Assembly (NCBI GenBank): GCA_037126765.1
Contig: JBBCBC010000037.1
Span: 8,747,263-8,811,262, forward strand
Direction of reading: 5' to 3'
Length of the DNA stretch: 64,000 nucleotides
Origin: Stenogyne calaminthoides
Lineage: Eukaryota; Streptophyta; Magnoliopsida; Lamiales; Lamiaceae
A program made the translations under genes and the position numbers. The notes beneath the pieces were generated by a model. It had not been told where the DNA came from, made no database searches, and saw nothing but the letters and a program-made list of their open reading frames with translations. This document shows positions 1 through 12,241 of this stretch, one piece after another (the stretch's first letter is position 1; every line of letters starts with the position of its first letter).

Positions 1-121
1 GTGCATCTAAGCATTACTCACCAGGGTACTATTGCAATACCTACTTAAAACGAAAAGGTAATTATTATTAATGGGACTATCAGAAAGAAACTTAAAGAGA
101 AAAAAACCAGCCACTATCAAC

Positions 122-1620
122 CTGTTTAAAAGCTCTTCTATCATATGAAGCGATGACATGACAATCATCTGATGTAGAGCATGCTACGACATATTTCCGG
201 AATTCATGAATAGAGCTCTGATTTGTGCGAAATGCTTCCACATTAGCACCTGCGCATTGTGCCAAGCATATAACTTTCCCAAACGATATGCCTTCAGCCC
301 TAACCTTGTCCAGTGGCTCACAGCAATCCAACATGGATTCATCAAACCATCTCCAAGGTCCTGTTATAAGAGTTGTAAATGTTGAGAATTCAAATATTTC
401 ACCAACAATGTTTTTGGTATATAAAATAGATTTATGCACTCAAAAGTTCTCAATTCAAGAAGATCCATAAAAATAATGAAAGAGTGTTTGATATGGTGGT
501 GATTCATATATTATATAAAAAAAAAGTGGCAAATTTGATTGATAGTCAAGTTAGTATATCCACATTATTCATATCCATGATGCATTTATGGCAATTTATA
601 CCAATATAACTAGTTCATGAGTTGGATTTTGGCTTTTAAAATACATTAAATTTGTCTAATGGTAGTGATATCATTTGAACAATTTCTAAAAAGAGAATTA
701 ATTAGAGAAATACAATTTGAGAATTTACAACAATTACCTTTCCATTTTCTACATGGATCAATAGCAAGTGCATTCAAGACCATCGCAAGGGTGGCCAAAC
801 CACAGTACGAGGGCTCAGACTGTGTCTGAAAATGGGGTATCAACTTGAAAAATCCTTCCATACTTCCATTGTGAAGGGCCTCGGTGAATAGTTTCTTCAG
901 GGGCATGATCATAGGGAAAATATCAGTTACTTTTAAACACACAATTGTAGGTTCTCTATTTGCAGATAATTCACGAATTGGTAGCTTATACAAAACTGAA
1001 AACAAGATCCTAACATGACCATGGGATCTGAAGACGGATTCAATATGCCATTAGCAAGGAGGAAGAGTGAATAGATGCAAATTGGCGGCATTATCACGTC
1101 TACATCTCCAGAATTTGTTTTTCTTAAAAATATAAACAATACGTGTATATATGAAGCTGGACAAAGATTCCTCACATGTCAAAGCTTGGACTTGAAATTT
1201 ACAATGAAGTCGATAGAGTTTCCGTCAATTGAAATACCAGATTAAATGACATGAAATAACAGATTTCAGCCTTGCAAAGGATGATTAACAGGATAGCACC
1301 AAATTAACTAACTACTATCATTATAAACTTTACTGAGATGTACGGCCAATCTGAACTATACAAAACCTTAACAGTTATCAAGCCAAGTGTTAACAAAACA
1401 ATGCTGTTCTTTGAAACTAGTCCCGATCAATCAAAATCATAAAACATATGGAATAAACAATAGATTAGTTAAAACGAACAGAATCAGTTGCTTTACATTA
1501 TTGATTAATTACCCAATAAGCGGTTGCAAGAGAAGAGGAAATTACCTTGCCTTGAGGAGAAGAGAAATCAAAGGCTGGAGGAGAAGGTAGGTTGCGCCTG
1601 TACAATCCCGCCACCGCCAT
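122..1620 (-). CDS. PCS1: Phytochelatin synthase, 5' three exons (partial)
   Basis: Catalyses phytochelatin formation from glutathione in heavy-metal detoxification in the cytosol. Coding exons on the minus strand are 1546-1620 (25 codons starting MAVAGLYRRNLPSPP), 738-894 and 122-360. All junctions are GT-AG with compatible phases (0, 1, 0). The 157 residues match the N-terminal papain-like catalytic domain, including FQTQSEPSYCGLA with the catalytic Cys at residue 56, RKWKGPWRWFDES, and SFGKV followed by VEAFRTNQS. The catalytic His and Asp of the family lie beyond residue 157 and are off the left edge; positions 1-121 are intron 3. Nothing in the visible part is broken. The family identification is firm; which paralogue it is cannot be told here. 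Confidence 0.93.
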
Positions 1621-4600
1621 TTTCACACGCTTCACTGCGCGGAGGCAAGAATCGAGAATGGGGAGCCCCGCGTAATGAACAATTTTGAAAAAGTGTTATT
1701 TCTCCTGGTTGGGCTCTGTAAATGACCAATGAAATGGATGCCCAAAGTGGACTAATTCGAATGGTCCATAAAGCTATGGGCCGAAAGGTTTTTAATTCTT
1801 GTTCCCTAACTTTTCTAAAGCATGGTTTCGAAAAGGAAAAAAATAACTTTTCTAAAGCAAACAAGAATATTTTCTAGGCAAATGGGGTGCGAATAATATT
1901 TCATATCTTGCAACTATTTCAATTAAATTACTGGGTTTTTTTTTCTGTATTTTTTCTATATTGTTATTTTAAGTTACTCTACATGAAAAAGTTGTAGTAC
2001 AATTTTAATATACAAGACTGAAAGATCAATGACTAGAATAAAAGTTTTGTAGAGTAAGGTAAATACGATGATTACCAAGTGATTTTATATTTTTTAAAAA
2101 AATGAAAATGAAAAACTTCTAAAGAAGGTAAATTCTTACCCATTATAATAAATAGTGGTGTACATAATACTTTGTCAATTGTCTATAAAATAAATAAATT
2201 TTAACCCTAACAAAATGTGGCACTCTTGATTAAAGATACACGCAATGAAATAATAAGTAATCAAGAGATCATGTTGATAATATTTATATGGATTTCACAT
2301 ATGAGTCGTCTCATATAGAAATATTGAAAGAAGTGATATTAGTATATTGTATTAGCAATTGATTTTAGAATGAATTTTCATTAGGGGCATGACCCGTCTC
2401 ATACTAATATTGGCTCGTACTCATTCAGGAATTCAGTCGTATCTATAATTTTGAATTTGTAAAAATCATGAAATCAAATAGGAGATGTGTGGAATTTTTT
2501 TTTTTTTTTTAACTATGATAAAACTATGTTGATTTTACGAATGTATTGAACAATTTGGGAGTGTAGATGCATATAAGATGCACAATCGCCCTACAAATTG
2601 TTTCTTTTCACAACTATCAATTGAGTGGGTCTCATATACACCCCGGTGCACCGTACAGTCATAGTGTATTTTAGAAACATGTAACTTTTTATATTGAAAA
2701 GTGCACTTATTTACATTGAAGTGTATAACTATTTTTTCTTATTAATAGTTCTTGACGTTTTATTGTAAAATAAGTTATCTTTTTAATATAAAAAGTCGCG
2801 CTTTCTAAAATCTTGTAACTTGCACAGCAAGATACAACATTTAGGCCTATCAATTATATCCATCCATGTATGATAGTGATTGCAAAACAAAAAAAGAGAG
2901 AAAACGTCGGAAATGACAATCTCATATATTCTCCTTCGTGATATTTGTACTTATTTTCCTTAATTTTAAAACAGTTGGAAATTATGCGTTCGTTGTATAA
3001 CAGATTACTTGTTGGAGGATATACAAATATACAATGGACGTTTATGAGTAAAAACGTGGGCCAAACAAGAGAGACAACGTTGGACCTCAATTTGGGGCTT
3101 GGGCTGAGCGCTTTAAGTCGACCCACTCAACATTTATATTCAAAAGCAACCTATACTTCATCATTTTTGTTGTATTTTTAAATTTAATTAATTGGTTACT
3201 TGCATACCATATGTAGTGAATTCATATAATTGAAAAATGAACCCGAATGCACATCAAGTTCAGACTTGGTGTTAAGATTACGAGAGTGTTTGCAAAAAAA
3301 TATAAGTAATTATAATCATCTTGTATAAATAATTTAAAGTTTTTTTAATTAAATTAAATAAGCTCTTAAAAGTTTAAAAGAAGGGTTTTTAGTAGCTTAT
3401 AAGAATCTTTTTAAATATTATTAATTTTTTTCAAACGCTATCAACTTTTTAAAAAAAATTACAAACCCCATCAACTTCTAATATTAATTAATTTTCTCAT
3501 AATCATTAATTTTAATCACTTCTTCAAAACGATAATTTTTTGCACACACCCCCTGTGTCTTGTTGTGCATAAATTAAGAGTTGGTTCGACTCTATATCTT
3601 ATTTTTTTTCTATACGCCTATATTAATATCTCATTCACATTTTTTCAATAATATAAAATATTTACCTCAAAAATGAAAATCTGAAATATGTTTGATGAAA
3701 ATTAAGGGGATGATTGGTATGACTGAATAAAATTGCGATTGAATGTAATGAATTAATGAATGAAATGAAGGTTTGAATGGAATGATATAGGAATGATCAC
3801 TCTTATGATTGATATACCTAGAAATGAAATATAAGTATATGTGAATCTATTTTAAAATTATTATTTTTAATTATTAATTATACTTTAATATTAATATTAT
3901 TATTGATTATTATATATATTTTTAATATATTATTATTTTTAGCTTTTTAATATATATTTTTTAAAATAATATTTTTTTATAATTACAAAAATAATATTAT
4001 TATTGTATTTATTATAATAATATATAATTTTAGTAAACATATATATATATGTATACTAATATATTTTTAATTATTGTTAAAAGTATGAGTTAATAATAAC
4101 ATTATATATATTTTTAATATTTATTATTATTAATAATATATTATTAAATAATAATATTTTTATTTTATTTTCATTAAAATATTATTAAGAATTTACTTTA
4201 ATTTATATTTTTCGAGATATAGTATTATTATTAAAAAAATATATTATTTATATATTTTAATATTATTATATTCAACATGATTATTATTGGAGTTGGTTAT
4301 TATTTTTATATTTATTAAATATTTTTTTAATAAAATTATATTATTATTATTAAATTATTATTGTTGTTGTTGGGTAGAAGTTAATATTATGAAATGAATG
4401 ATAGTAATATTTTTTTGTGAAAAAAATTTTATTCCTCAAAATGTGAAATACATAATTCAATGGGGTATGTAATGAATCACAATTCCTTTATTTTTTGGAA
4501 TAATTCCTAATGGAATTATGATTCCTTTTAAAAATATATATTAATCAATATATTTAAAATAAATTAAAAAATAATCATTCTAATCCCTATCTATTTCAAC

Positions 4601-5307
4601 ATATCAAACACCAAAAAAGTTATTAATCAATGGAAGATGATGTTTAAAGATTACTAAAAATGGAATAAAATCACAGAGATCTCGACAACTTTCTCTGTCC
4701 TCCAAGTGCACGAATTAAAAATGACGAAAATGATTGCTAGTGGGTTGGGCTCAGTTTCTTTCCCATAATCAAGACATAATTTGATGCCCCGGTCTTCCTC
4801 GAAATTGGTGACCTCTTTTTTTATTTTATTACTTATTTAATTAAATCCAGATATATTCATCTTACCCTCTTCACATCGTTATTTAACGACTACTAGCCTC
4901 CTATTTTAAAGTTCTTTTGAATAATTCTCCATTTATCATGCTCGTGTTTATATAATAAAAATTTTATGAAAATATATTATAAATAAATTTTAGTAACTAT
5001 TTTACATATTATTCTTATATAACTAGAAAGAATAACATCTTATTTAAACATCCATATAGAGATGTGTTTAATTAATCTATTTATATTATTTATTTAACAT
5101 TATTTCTCACTCGTGAATTCAATTATCTAACTGTATTATTGAGAAGTGGCTCATCAAATTGACAATTAATGTGGATGTAGTTATTTTTTAGTGGGAATAT
5201 AACTCAAGACGTGGATGTGACTCATGTGGGTTTTTTACCTCTGATATCGTGATTTTTTTACCTAATTTAATAAAGTTCGAACTTATAGGGAGTAGTGAAA
5301 TTAATTA
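1621..5307. other. Intergenic region upstream of PCS, no gene seen
   Basis: The 5' leader and promoter of the phytochelatin synthase gene should lie just above 1620. No convincing open frame or RNA gene is seen. It contains one MITE (2625-2822) and a very AT-rich tract (about 3715-4620) made of short TAT/TTA runs. The edges of that tract (gattggtatgactgaat near 3713 and a cataccaaac-like inverse near 4600) faintly suggest a decayed inverted-repeat element, but I could not define its ends. Confidence 0.5.
2625..2822. mobile_element. MITE, family A (TGGGTCTCAT...GTGCACC ends)
   Basis: It begins agtgggtctcatatacacc, then a ggtgcacc motif and catagtgtattttag. It ends in an imperfect inverse (tttctaaaatcttgtaactt). 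The same terminal block recurs at 14.7-14.9 kb and 50.6-50.9 kb and in broken form at 7.4/11.1 kb and 17.5 kb, so this is a dispersed family. No target duplication was resolved and the right end is eroded. Confidence 0.5.
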
Positions 5308-5315
5308 ATTTATAT

Positions 5316-5789
5316 CATTGTTTTCAAAATCGGATTGAATCGGTCGGTTCAACCGGTTGAATTGAGAACCGGCCATGGAACTGGTCCGATTACCCTCGGA
5401 AAATCATTTTTACGGTTGAACCGGAAAAAACCGGTCAGAACCGGAAAGATCGGTCAAAATCGGGAAATCGGTTGAACCTATTTTTGTTATTTTTTTAAAA
5501 ATTTTAATTAATTTAAAACTTAAACCTTATTTTTATCATTCTTATTTTAAATTGTATTGTGTTGTCTATGATTCTATTATGTTTATTTCAAAATGAAATT
5601 TATAAATATATAATTTTAAATTTTATAAGTGCACATTTATTTTATTTTAATGTAATATATGGAATATTTTAAAAATATTGATAAGGATTATTTTGACGGT
5701 TGGACTGCCGGTCCGATCGAGTTCAACCTGCTGAACCGCCAATCGGTACCCAATCCGGTTTGGTCGCCGATTCGGTTATGAAAACACTG
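5316..5789. mobile_element. hAT-type MITE with 8-bp target duplication
   Basis: The 474 bp element has ends cattgttttcaaaatcgg and, inverted on the right, cagtgttttcataaccg. These form imperfect terminal inverted repeats that continue into CGG/CCGG-rich subterminal sequence (repeated aaccggt words). It is flanked by a perfect 8-bp direct repeat atttatat at 5308-5315 and 5790-5797, the TSD length of the hAT superfamily. It contains no coding sequence, so it is non-autonomous. Confidence 0.8.
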
Positions 5790-6192
5790 ATTTATATTAA
5801 TTAATTCTCTAACATTACTTATTTTTTATTAGTTAATAATAGATTTTTGAACAAACTCAATTTAGACCAGATAAGATTATAGAGGAGATAAAGGGGAGAC
5901 TTTGGAGTTGATTTTCGCCAAAATTTAATGTTACTAGAAACGTCTCTCTACAGGACTGGTTTATAAATTCTAGAGCTTCTTTAGATCTTTAAACTCACTT
6001 TACATATTTTTGCTGGGAAATTCTTTTCCCCAGAGGTAATAAAATCCATTTTTTCCTGGTCAATAAAAAAAAAGACTTTATTCATAAGTTTTTAAATGAT
6101 CTTATATTTAAATACAAATGAATTAACCTATGATGCAAATGTGCGCGTAAGTGTCGGATTTCATCTATCTTCTAGAATATTTCGAACAAACA

Positions 6193-6581
6193 CACATATG
6201 CAAGGTCCCACCATTATTTAATTAATTTTTTTAATTAATTCAATCTTCTAATTAATTATATAAACCTGAACCCTAAACTATGAATCATAAACCATGAACC
6301 ATTTGGGCTGGGTGAACTATGAACCACTCGGGCCGGGTTCGGGTTCGGGTTGAGTCCGGATTGAGTAAATTTTTTTAATTATATAAACCTAAACCCTAAA
6401 CTATGAACCCTAAACTATAAACCATTCAGGTCGGGTTCGAGTTCGGGTCGAGTTGAGTCCATGTCGGGTAAAAAAAAATTAATATAATTAATAAAATTGG
6501 GTAAAGTATGGAATATATAAATGAAAAGATTGAATTAATTAAAGAAACTAATTAAATAATGATGGGGACCTTGCATATGTG
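6193..6581. mobile_element. Long terminal-inverted-repeat element, about 390 bp
   Basis: The left arm starts cacatatgcaaggtcccacc and runs about 70 bp through attatttaattaa and aattaattcaatctt. The right arm is its inverse, ending ggggaccttgcatatgtg. The interior carries two diverged direct copies of a block with aaccctaaactatgaa and gggttcgggtt words. Arms this long recall Mutator-like MITEs, but no 9-bp target duplication was found, so the superfamily is open. The flanks 5798-6192 and 6582-7423 show no gene. Confidence 0.55.
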
Positions 6582-7423
6582 GCGCGCCACATAAGCGGTG
6601 GACTTATAAGTTTGTGGCCACCTGTGGCATATGATTTACTAAATATATATATCTTGATTCTTGGATATGCTAATATTTCATCGCACTAATCAGAGTTTTT
6701 GATTCTTTTAATTTTATTTTATTTTTGAAATCTTTTTACTGATTTTGTTGGACTTTCTTCGAGAGAATATATTATTTTCCGAGATCTAGGAGAATGCGAT
6801 AGCTTGTGGCTTATTTTTCTATTCAATTATATATACGTCTTCTGAACAAAATAAAATCATGATCATCACGTCAATAATATGACATACAAATATGTGATAC
6901 AGTACCAGTGTACCATGTGTCAAAAAAAGAAAAAAGGAAAAAAGTACCAGTGTACCACGTTTGATATCAAAGTGTATCAAAATACATCTCTTTACTAAAA
7001 ATGCTGTCGAATATTAGTTGAGCTTGAAACTTGTTTCACAAAATATCATTAACAAAAAATTATCGTATATAAAATTGATTTCTAAGATATGAAAAAAATT
7101 AAAGATAAGAAATATACTCCATTAATTAGTAATTGCTTATGAAATCAAATTAATAAGATTGTTACTAGATAATAATAAGAAATATATGTTGCATTTATAT
7201 ATATCCATGTTTACTTGTTTTTGAATTAAACACATCGATCGTATCCTGAGATTAATAATCTATACTTTCCTAGATTATAAATTCCCAAAAGATATAAATT
7301 AGCAAATTAATCCCCTCTCTTAATGCGAGAACCCTTAGAATAACATTGAATAGTGATGCCATAGTTACTTCACAAATGTTTTTAGCTATTGCTCCTCACT
7401 CCCTGCTATTATTTTTAAATATA

Positions 7424-7517
7424 GTGGGTCTCTTGTGCACCCAAGTACACCGGTCACTAATGCAATAAAATGAATCATTTAAAAAAAAAATTTGACCCAT
7501 TTAATATATTAAACATG
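7424..7517. mobile_element. Left part of a family A MITE split by the CACTA insertion
   Basis: agtgggtctcttgtgcaccc at the left matches the terminal block of the family A MITEs elsewhere in the window. The partner end, gttgcacatgagacta, is found at about 11108-11123, just beyond the CACTA element. The simplest reading is one MITE copy interrupted by the later CACTA insertion. This rests on short matches. Confidence 0.4.
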
Positions 7518-7909
7518 CACCACAAAATATGTGTAATTTAAATAGAGTGTTAAAGAGGGTGTTAAAGAGGGATAACTGTTTGGAGAGGATTTTAAAGAGG
7601 AAAAATATCCTCTCCAAAATGTGCGTCGGGAACTGCTTAACGAGGAATTTTTTAAACCCTCGTTAAATTAAAGAGGTCTTTGGCGAGGGACTGACGCGTG
7701 TCAGATTGGCGAGGGCCCGCCACCCTCACCAAACTGGTGTCTAAAAAAACTGCTTGCCAAAAGCGTCGCACATTTAACGAGGGCCGCAAAACCCTCGCTA
7801 ATTTTGCACGCAAAATTAGCGAGGGTTTAGAGTCCTCGTCCAATTATACGAGCATTTTAATGAGGGTAAATGACCCCCGTTATCTGGAAGAAAAAAACAA
7901 AATTGGAAC

Positions 7910-8090
7910 TGGGGGGGATTCGAACCCGCGTTGCAAGCCCTCTAAGGCACCCACACAACCACTGGGACACGCGCCAAAGTACTGTAGCAGCATTATTTGG
8001 GCGTTTTTCACCCCCATGGTGTATCGAATACGCGACCTCCCGGTATGTGGAGGCCTTGCGTGTTTCGCCAAACCGTTTGGGCACGGCTTG
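7910..8090 (-). repeat. tRNA-like / SINE-like tandem pair inside the CACTA element
   Basis: On the minus strand the unit at 7910-7977 has a pol III A-box-like tgtcccagtgg (7959-7969) and a perfect B box ggttcgaatcc (7916-7926). It is followed by a T-rich tail. The preceding unit (about 8012-8090) shows a weaker pair: a tgcccaaacggtttggcg-like A region and gtattcgatac as a B-like box. Neither folds into an acceptable tRNA by eye (no clean acceptor stem), so a tRNA-derived SINE head or tRNA relic is more likely than a working tRNA gene. Confidence 0.45.
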
Positions 8091-8844
8091 TTACTTGTCA
8101 ATAATGTCTTTCTAATTTTATATATATATATATATGTATGTATTGTATATTTATGTATTATTTCTTATATATGTATGTATTATGTTATGTATTTTATATT
8201 ATATATGTATATATATCATTTCTTATATATTTATTATATATATTTGATTAAAATATTTATAATAAAATTAAAAATATATAATTTATATTCTTTTATATAT
8301 TTATTAACATGAATAATTTTTTTTAAAAAATATTTTTTAATATTCTATATATCGTATTACTATATATTTACTAACACTATATATATGTACACTCGTTTTT
8401 ATTAAAATATTTTAAAAAGAATTATCAATTATATTGTTTACTATATATATTATATAACACTCGTTTTACTAACACTATATCTTTTTGTTAATTATTATTA
8501 AAATATTATTAATAAAATTATTAAATAATCACTTTTATATTCTCTTTCACTATATTAAATAACACGTGCACATGTATATACACTTGTATTGATCGTTTTT
8601 ATTAAAATATTTTTAAAAAATTTGTCAAACAATCACTTTTATATTCTTTTTTCACTATTAACCTACATATGCACATATATACCAAATCTCATAGACTAAC
8701 ACAAATTCTCATAAACTAATCTGAGAGATCCATCAACAATATTCACCAATAAATAATGATCATAACAAACAAATGTGACAAATATTCAAAAATTAAAACA
8801 AGTAACATAACAAAGTATTCAGAAATACAAAATCATCAAGATAG

Positions 8845-9859
8845 CTATCCATCATTCAAATCTACATCATCATCATCATCATCATCAGGCTGATAATCAT
8901 TGTTGGGATTGATGAGAAGATCATTAAATGGAACATTATCTGAACGACGTCGAGCACGAGACGCCGAACCACTGGGACCAAGAGCAGGAGGGGCGCCGGT
9001 AGGAAGAAAACCACCAGGAGGGTTCACGGGAATAGTAGAATACCCACTAAGAGAGACATTCAAATATGAGGGATAAGCGGGATAAGGGGGAAATAAGGCG
9101 CCAAACGACCCTAACCCCTGGGTACCAGGATTGACCTGGTGAGGACTACCACCGGTCTGCTGGGTAAAGAGTCCCGCCTACTGATGAGGACTACCACCGG
9201 TCTGCTGGGGGAAAAATCCCGCCTGTTGATGCTGAGGGTAAAGACCACTGGGTGGGTTTACCTGGAACCCCTGATAATACGCAGCCATTTTCTGGCGCAT
9301 AAGCTGCTCTCGGCGCTCCATTTCTTGGCGCATAAGCTGCTCCCGCCGCTCAATTTTCTGTTGAAACTTCGTAGCCATCTCCTGTCGTTCTTGCGCCAAC
9401 AAACGTTCCATATCAATCTGCGAATAACTGCCAATACTAGTGCCTCTTGAGCTCCCACCTGGGCCAGATTGAATGCGCCCCATGTTCGTCATTTGACCGA
9501 GACCTTTATGCTTTCCATTTAAGTGGCCCATGTGAAGTCGACGTAGATGGTTGATCATTGTATTGACCCCAAATTTTCTCACCATGAAAAACTCAATTGC
9601 AATAATTGGGCATGAACTCATATCTATACAAATGACCTTTCACGTCATCAGGTGAATGAAACATTAATTTGTTCCGATATCTAAATTTGTTACAAGGACA
9701 CCTAATATTTCCCTGGTTCATCCAATTCGGATTACTAGTGGCAAAATCTATAAATGATTCTAGTCCATTGTAAAATTCAGAAGATATCATGTCATTAATC
9801 GATCTTGGACCGTACATCCAACGTAAACGACCAGAATAATCCATATCAATCTGTTTCAC
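8845..9859 (-). pseudogene. CACTA transposase-associated protein remnant
   Basis: Reading leftwards from 9859, the first block has the Transpos_assoc signature of En/Spm elements: WMYGPRS, YNGLESFIDFA, IRCPCNKFRYRN and EFMPNYCN. It then meets TGA at 9593-9595 where the family has Trp (YxNW.FHGE); the same frame continues with VFHGEK. Frames then switch to a Gln/Met-rich coiled-coil segment (9621 to 9178; duplicated RREQLMRQ heptads at about 9290-9360) and an Asp-rich tail (DDDDDDDVDLNDG, 8845). The multi-frame layout with a nonsense codon indicates decay, although an intron could explain part of the frame change. It lies wholly inside the CACTA element. Confidence 0.7.
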
Positions 9860-10099
9860 ATTTACGAATTAATTAATATTCAAAAGCTTAATTAATAATT
9901 AATATTTCGGCAGATTTTCATTTTATTTTATCGTATTCCCCAATTAATCATGATCCTACTTGCATCCATTTCCGACTTAATCAATTAAAATTAATTAAGT
10001 CGGAACGTACATCTTCTACAACAACCAATAACCAACAAATATTCACCAACATCAATCCCTCCACTCCAACGTAATTAAGATATATTCTTTAACACCAAA

Positions 10100-10560
10100 A
10101 CTAGTTATATTAAATAAGCTAAATTGAGCTAATTATACTAAATTAATATACGCATGTTAGCTAAATAAAATTAATACAAAATAATATACTAAACATACAC
10201 GTATCAAGATATATACTAAATTAAGCTAAAATACTAATAATAATATTAAATAATGAACCAACTAATACTAAACAATTAATACTAAACAATAAAACAAACT
10301 AATATTTATAATTAACGATTAAAAAACATACTAAACAATATAACAACTAATACTAATTAATTAAACAATAAAACAACTAATACTAAATAATATAACAACT
10401 AATACTAATTAATTAAACAACAAAACAACTAATTATACTAAATAATATAACAACTAATACTAATTAATTTTACAACAAAATAATTAATACTAAATAATAT
10501 AACAACTAATACTAAACAATAATGCAACTGATACTAAACAATGAAGCAACTAATACTTAT
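10100..10560. repeat. Degenerate AT-rich tandem repeat (aacaactaatacta)
   Basis: Irregular copies of aataatataacaactaatac, spaced roughly 40-60 bp, fill the leader side of the transposon gene. The sequence is low-complexity and C-poor in G, probably the result of slippage. It holds no coding potential. Confidence 0.6.
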
Positions 10561-10713
10561 AAACGATTAAAAAAATCGAAAACATACCTTAAAATGAGCA
10601 CACGGCCGAAATTGCAAAAAATCTCCCGGAAGTCGCCTGAAATCCGCTTGGAATCGCCTCATTTTCCTCTCTCGGCAGAGCAAAAACACGAAACTGGACA
10701 AATGGGCGATTCA

Positions 10714-10727
10714 GGCGTATATATAGT
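10714..10727 (-). promoter_or_regulatory. Candidate TATA box of the CACTA transposon gene
   Basis: The motif ctatatatacgc on the minus strand sits just inside the right subterminal repeat array and points toward the transposase-associated remnant. The 10600-10700 stretch below it is less AT-rich, as expected for a 5' leader. Assigned by position and motif only. Confidence 0.4.
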
Positions 10728-11410
10728 GGGGGGGCGAGGGAAATTGCCCTCGTTAAACGAGGGCATCTGGCACCGGGAATCGCGGTGTTGACCGTTACAG
10801 GTCAGCGAGGTTTTTTCAAAATAGGCGAGGGTTTTAAACCCTCGCTAAATGCGCGTGAGACTCAGCGAAGGTTACAAACCCTCGCTAAATGAGCGTGGAC
10901 TTTTGACGAGGGTTTAAACCCTCGCCAATTAAATACACTCGCTAAAACCCTCGCTAACCTGTACCCTCTTTAAAACCCTCGCCAATTAAAGAGGGTTTCG
11001 TTCCCCTCTTTAAATACCCTCGCTAAATTGACAATTTTTTATAGTGATGTTCTGTGGATACATGTGTAGGGTTAGGGCGAGTGCACAGATCTTAAATCCG
11101 TGCACCAGTTGCACATGAGACTATATCATTTTGTATTTGTTTAGATAAAATAAGAATATTTTATATCAAACTCAACTTTAAATAATTATATATTATTAAC
11201 AATAATTATTAATGACTGAAAAAATTATTTACATAACACATTTACATAAAATTTAAATATTTAAATAACCAAAAAAAAGTATTAATTATTAAGAATGTAT
11301 ATGAGATAGGGGAGAGGAATATCATAATGACATTTATTATATAAATATTTTAAAAAATTAAAACGATATTTAAAAAGAACGAGAGGGAGTAATTCACAAA
11401 GTATCATATC

Positions 11411-12241
11411 CAGAGGCGGATCTATATATGCAAAAGGGTATGCAAGTGCATACCCTCTTTTTTTGGCAAATAATTCTTATAATATATATAAGAATTATAT
11501 TATTGTATTTAATTTGCATATATTTGCTTCAATTATTTTATTATCCATCAAATTATACCCCTCTTCAATTTTCCCCCATTCATATATCCATGTTCATATA
11601 TAATTAATGATTGATCCATAACAACAAGTGTAAATAAGGAAGTGTGATATGAGTGATCATAATAAAATTTTAGTAAATTATGCACCATTCAAGATTTTCG
11701 CATTACAAAATAAAATTTATCATATCTATATTACATAGCATGGTGGTGTAGATAGGGACAAGTCTAGCCATTGTGGTTTAAATTTTTTGTACTATATATA
11801 GAAAATTTTATATTTATGCTTTAAAATTGTAAAATTACTCATTTCGCCCCCATTAGAATTTTAAAAATTTACCCTTGACTTAATAGAAAATTGTGTCCCC
11901 CTCGGGATAAAATTTTGGACCCGTCCATAGGTGTACAAACGGAAGTATGTTGTGAAACTAAACAATGAAAACACTGGAAAAATGAGATGCAATGACATTT
12001 TGAACCACTTTCAAAATAATGAGAACTCGTCGAGAACAATTGTAATATTTTTTCAAATAATTTTTTTTTTGTTTGTAACTCTAAATATTATATGTTTTCA
12101 AATTATAGATTGTCAACATTTTATTTATGTTACTATTTTTTTTAAGATCTTGCTTTGCATGTTGAATTGAATGATTTTGATTTTTTTTAATATTTTTTAT
12201 AATTGTGCATACCCTGTTTAGAATTTCTGGATCCGCCACTG
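11411..12241. mobile_element. Non-autonomous hAT element, 831 bp, 8-bp TSD
   Basis: Ends cagaggcggatct and, inverted on the right, cagtggcggatcc form the terminal inverted repeats. Inside the ends are matching gggtatgca words (gcataccctctttt on the left, gcataccctgttt on the right). A perfect 8-bp duplication atcatatc flanks it (11403-11410 and 12242-12249). No transposase domain is seen; a small open frame at 11931-12170 has no coding character. Confidence 0.8.

Larger units (their letters stand above)
7518..11046. mobile_element. CACTA (En/Spm) DNA transposon, 3.5 kb, non-autonomous
   Basis: The right end reads, inverted, CACTATAAAAAATTGTCAAT. The left end is a diverged CACCACAAAATATGTGTAAT. 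A 3-bp target duplication atg flanks both ends (7515-7517 and 11047-11049), the expected TSD for CACTA. Subterminal regions (about 7545-7860 and 10745-11035) are packed with short direct and inverted copies of words such as ccctcgctaa and gagggttt, as expected for transposase-binding arrays. Inside are a minus-strand transposase-associated pseudogene, a tRNA-like stretch and an ACTAA-rich repeat. No TNP2-type transposase catalytic domain is present, so mobility would need help in trans. The changed left CACTA motif suggests it may be immobile. Confidence 0.82.

Noticed and set aside
5330..5480. Possible coding or promoter island (CCGG-rich)
   Set aside because: It is the subterminal region of an hAT MITE with defined ends and TSD.
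7910..7977. Functional tRNA gene on the minus strand
   Set aside because: The B box is perfect but no acceptor stem or sensible anticodon arm could be paired by eye.
7698..8312. 204-codon open frame on the plus strand
   Set aside because: It crosses transposon repeats and a tRNA-like stretch and ends in AT-rich YIYI runs; no domain.
10522..10791. Plus-strand 89-codon frame in the CACTA element
   Set aside because: It overlaps the promoter/leader of the minus-strand transposon gene and lacks any domain.
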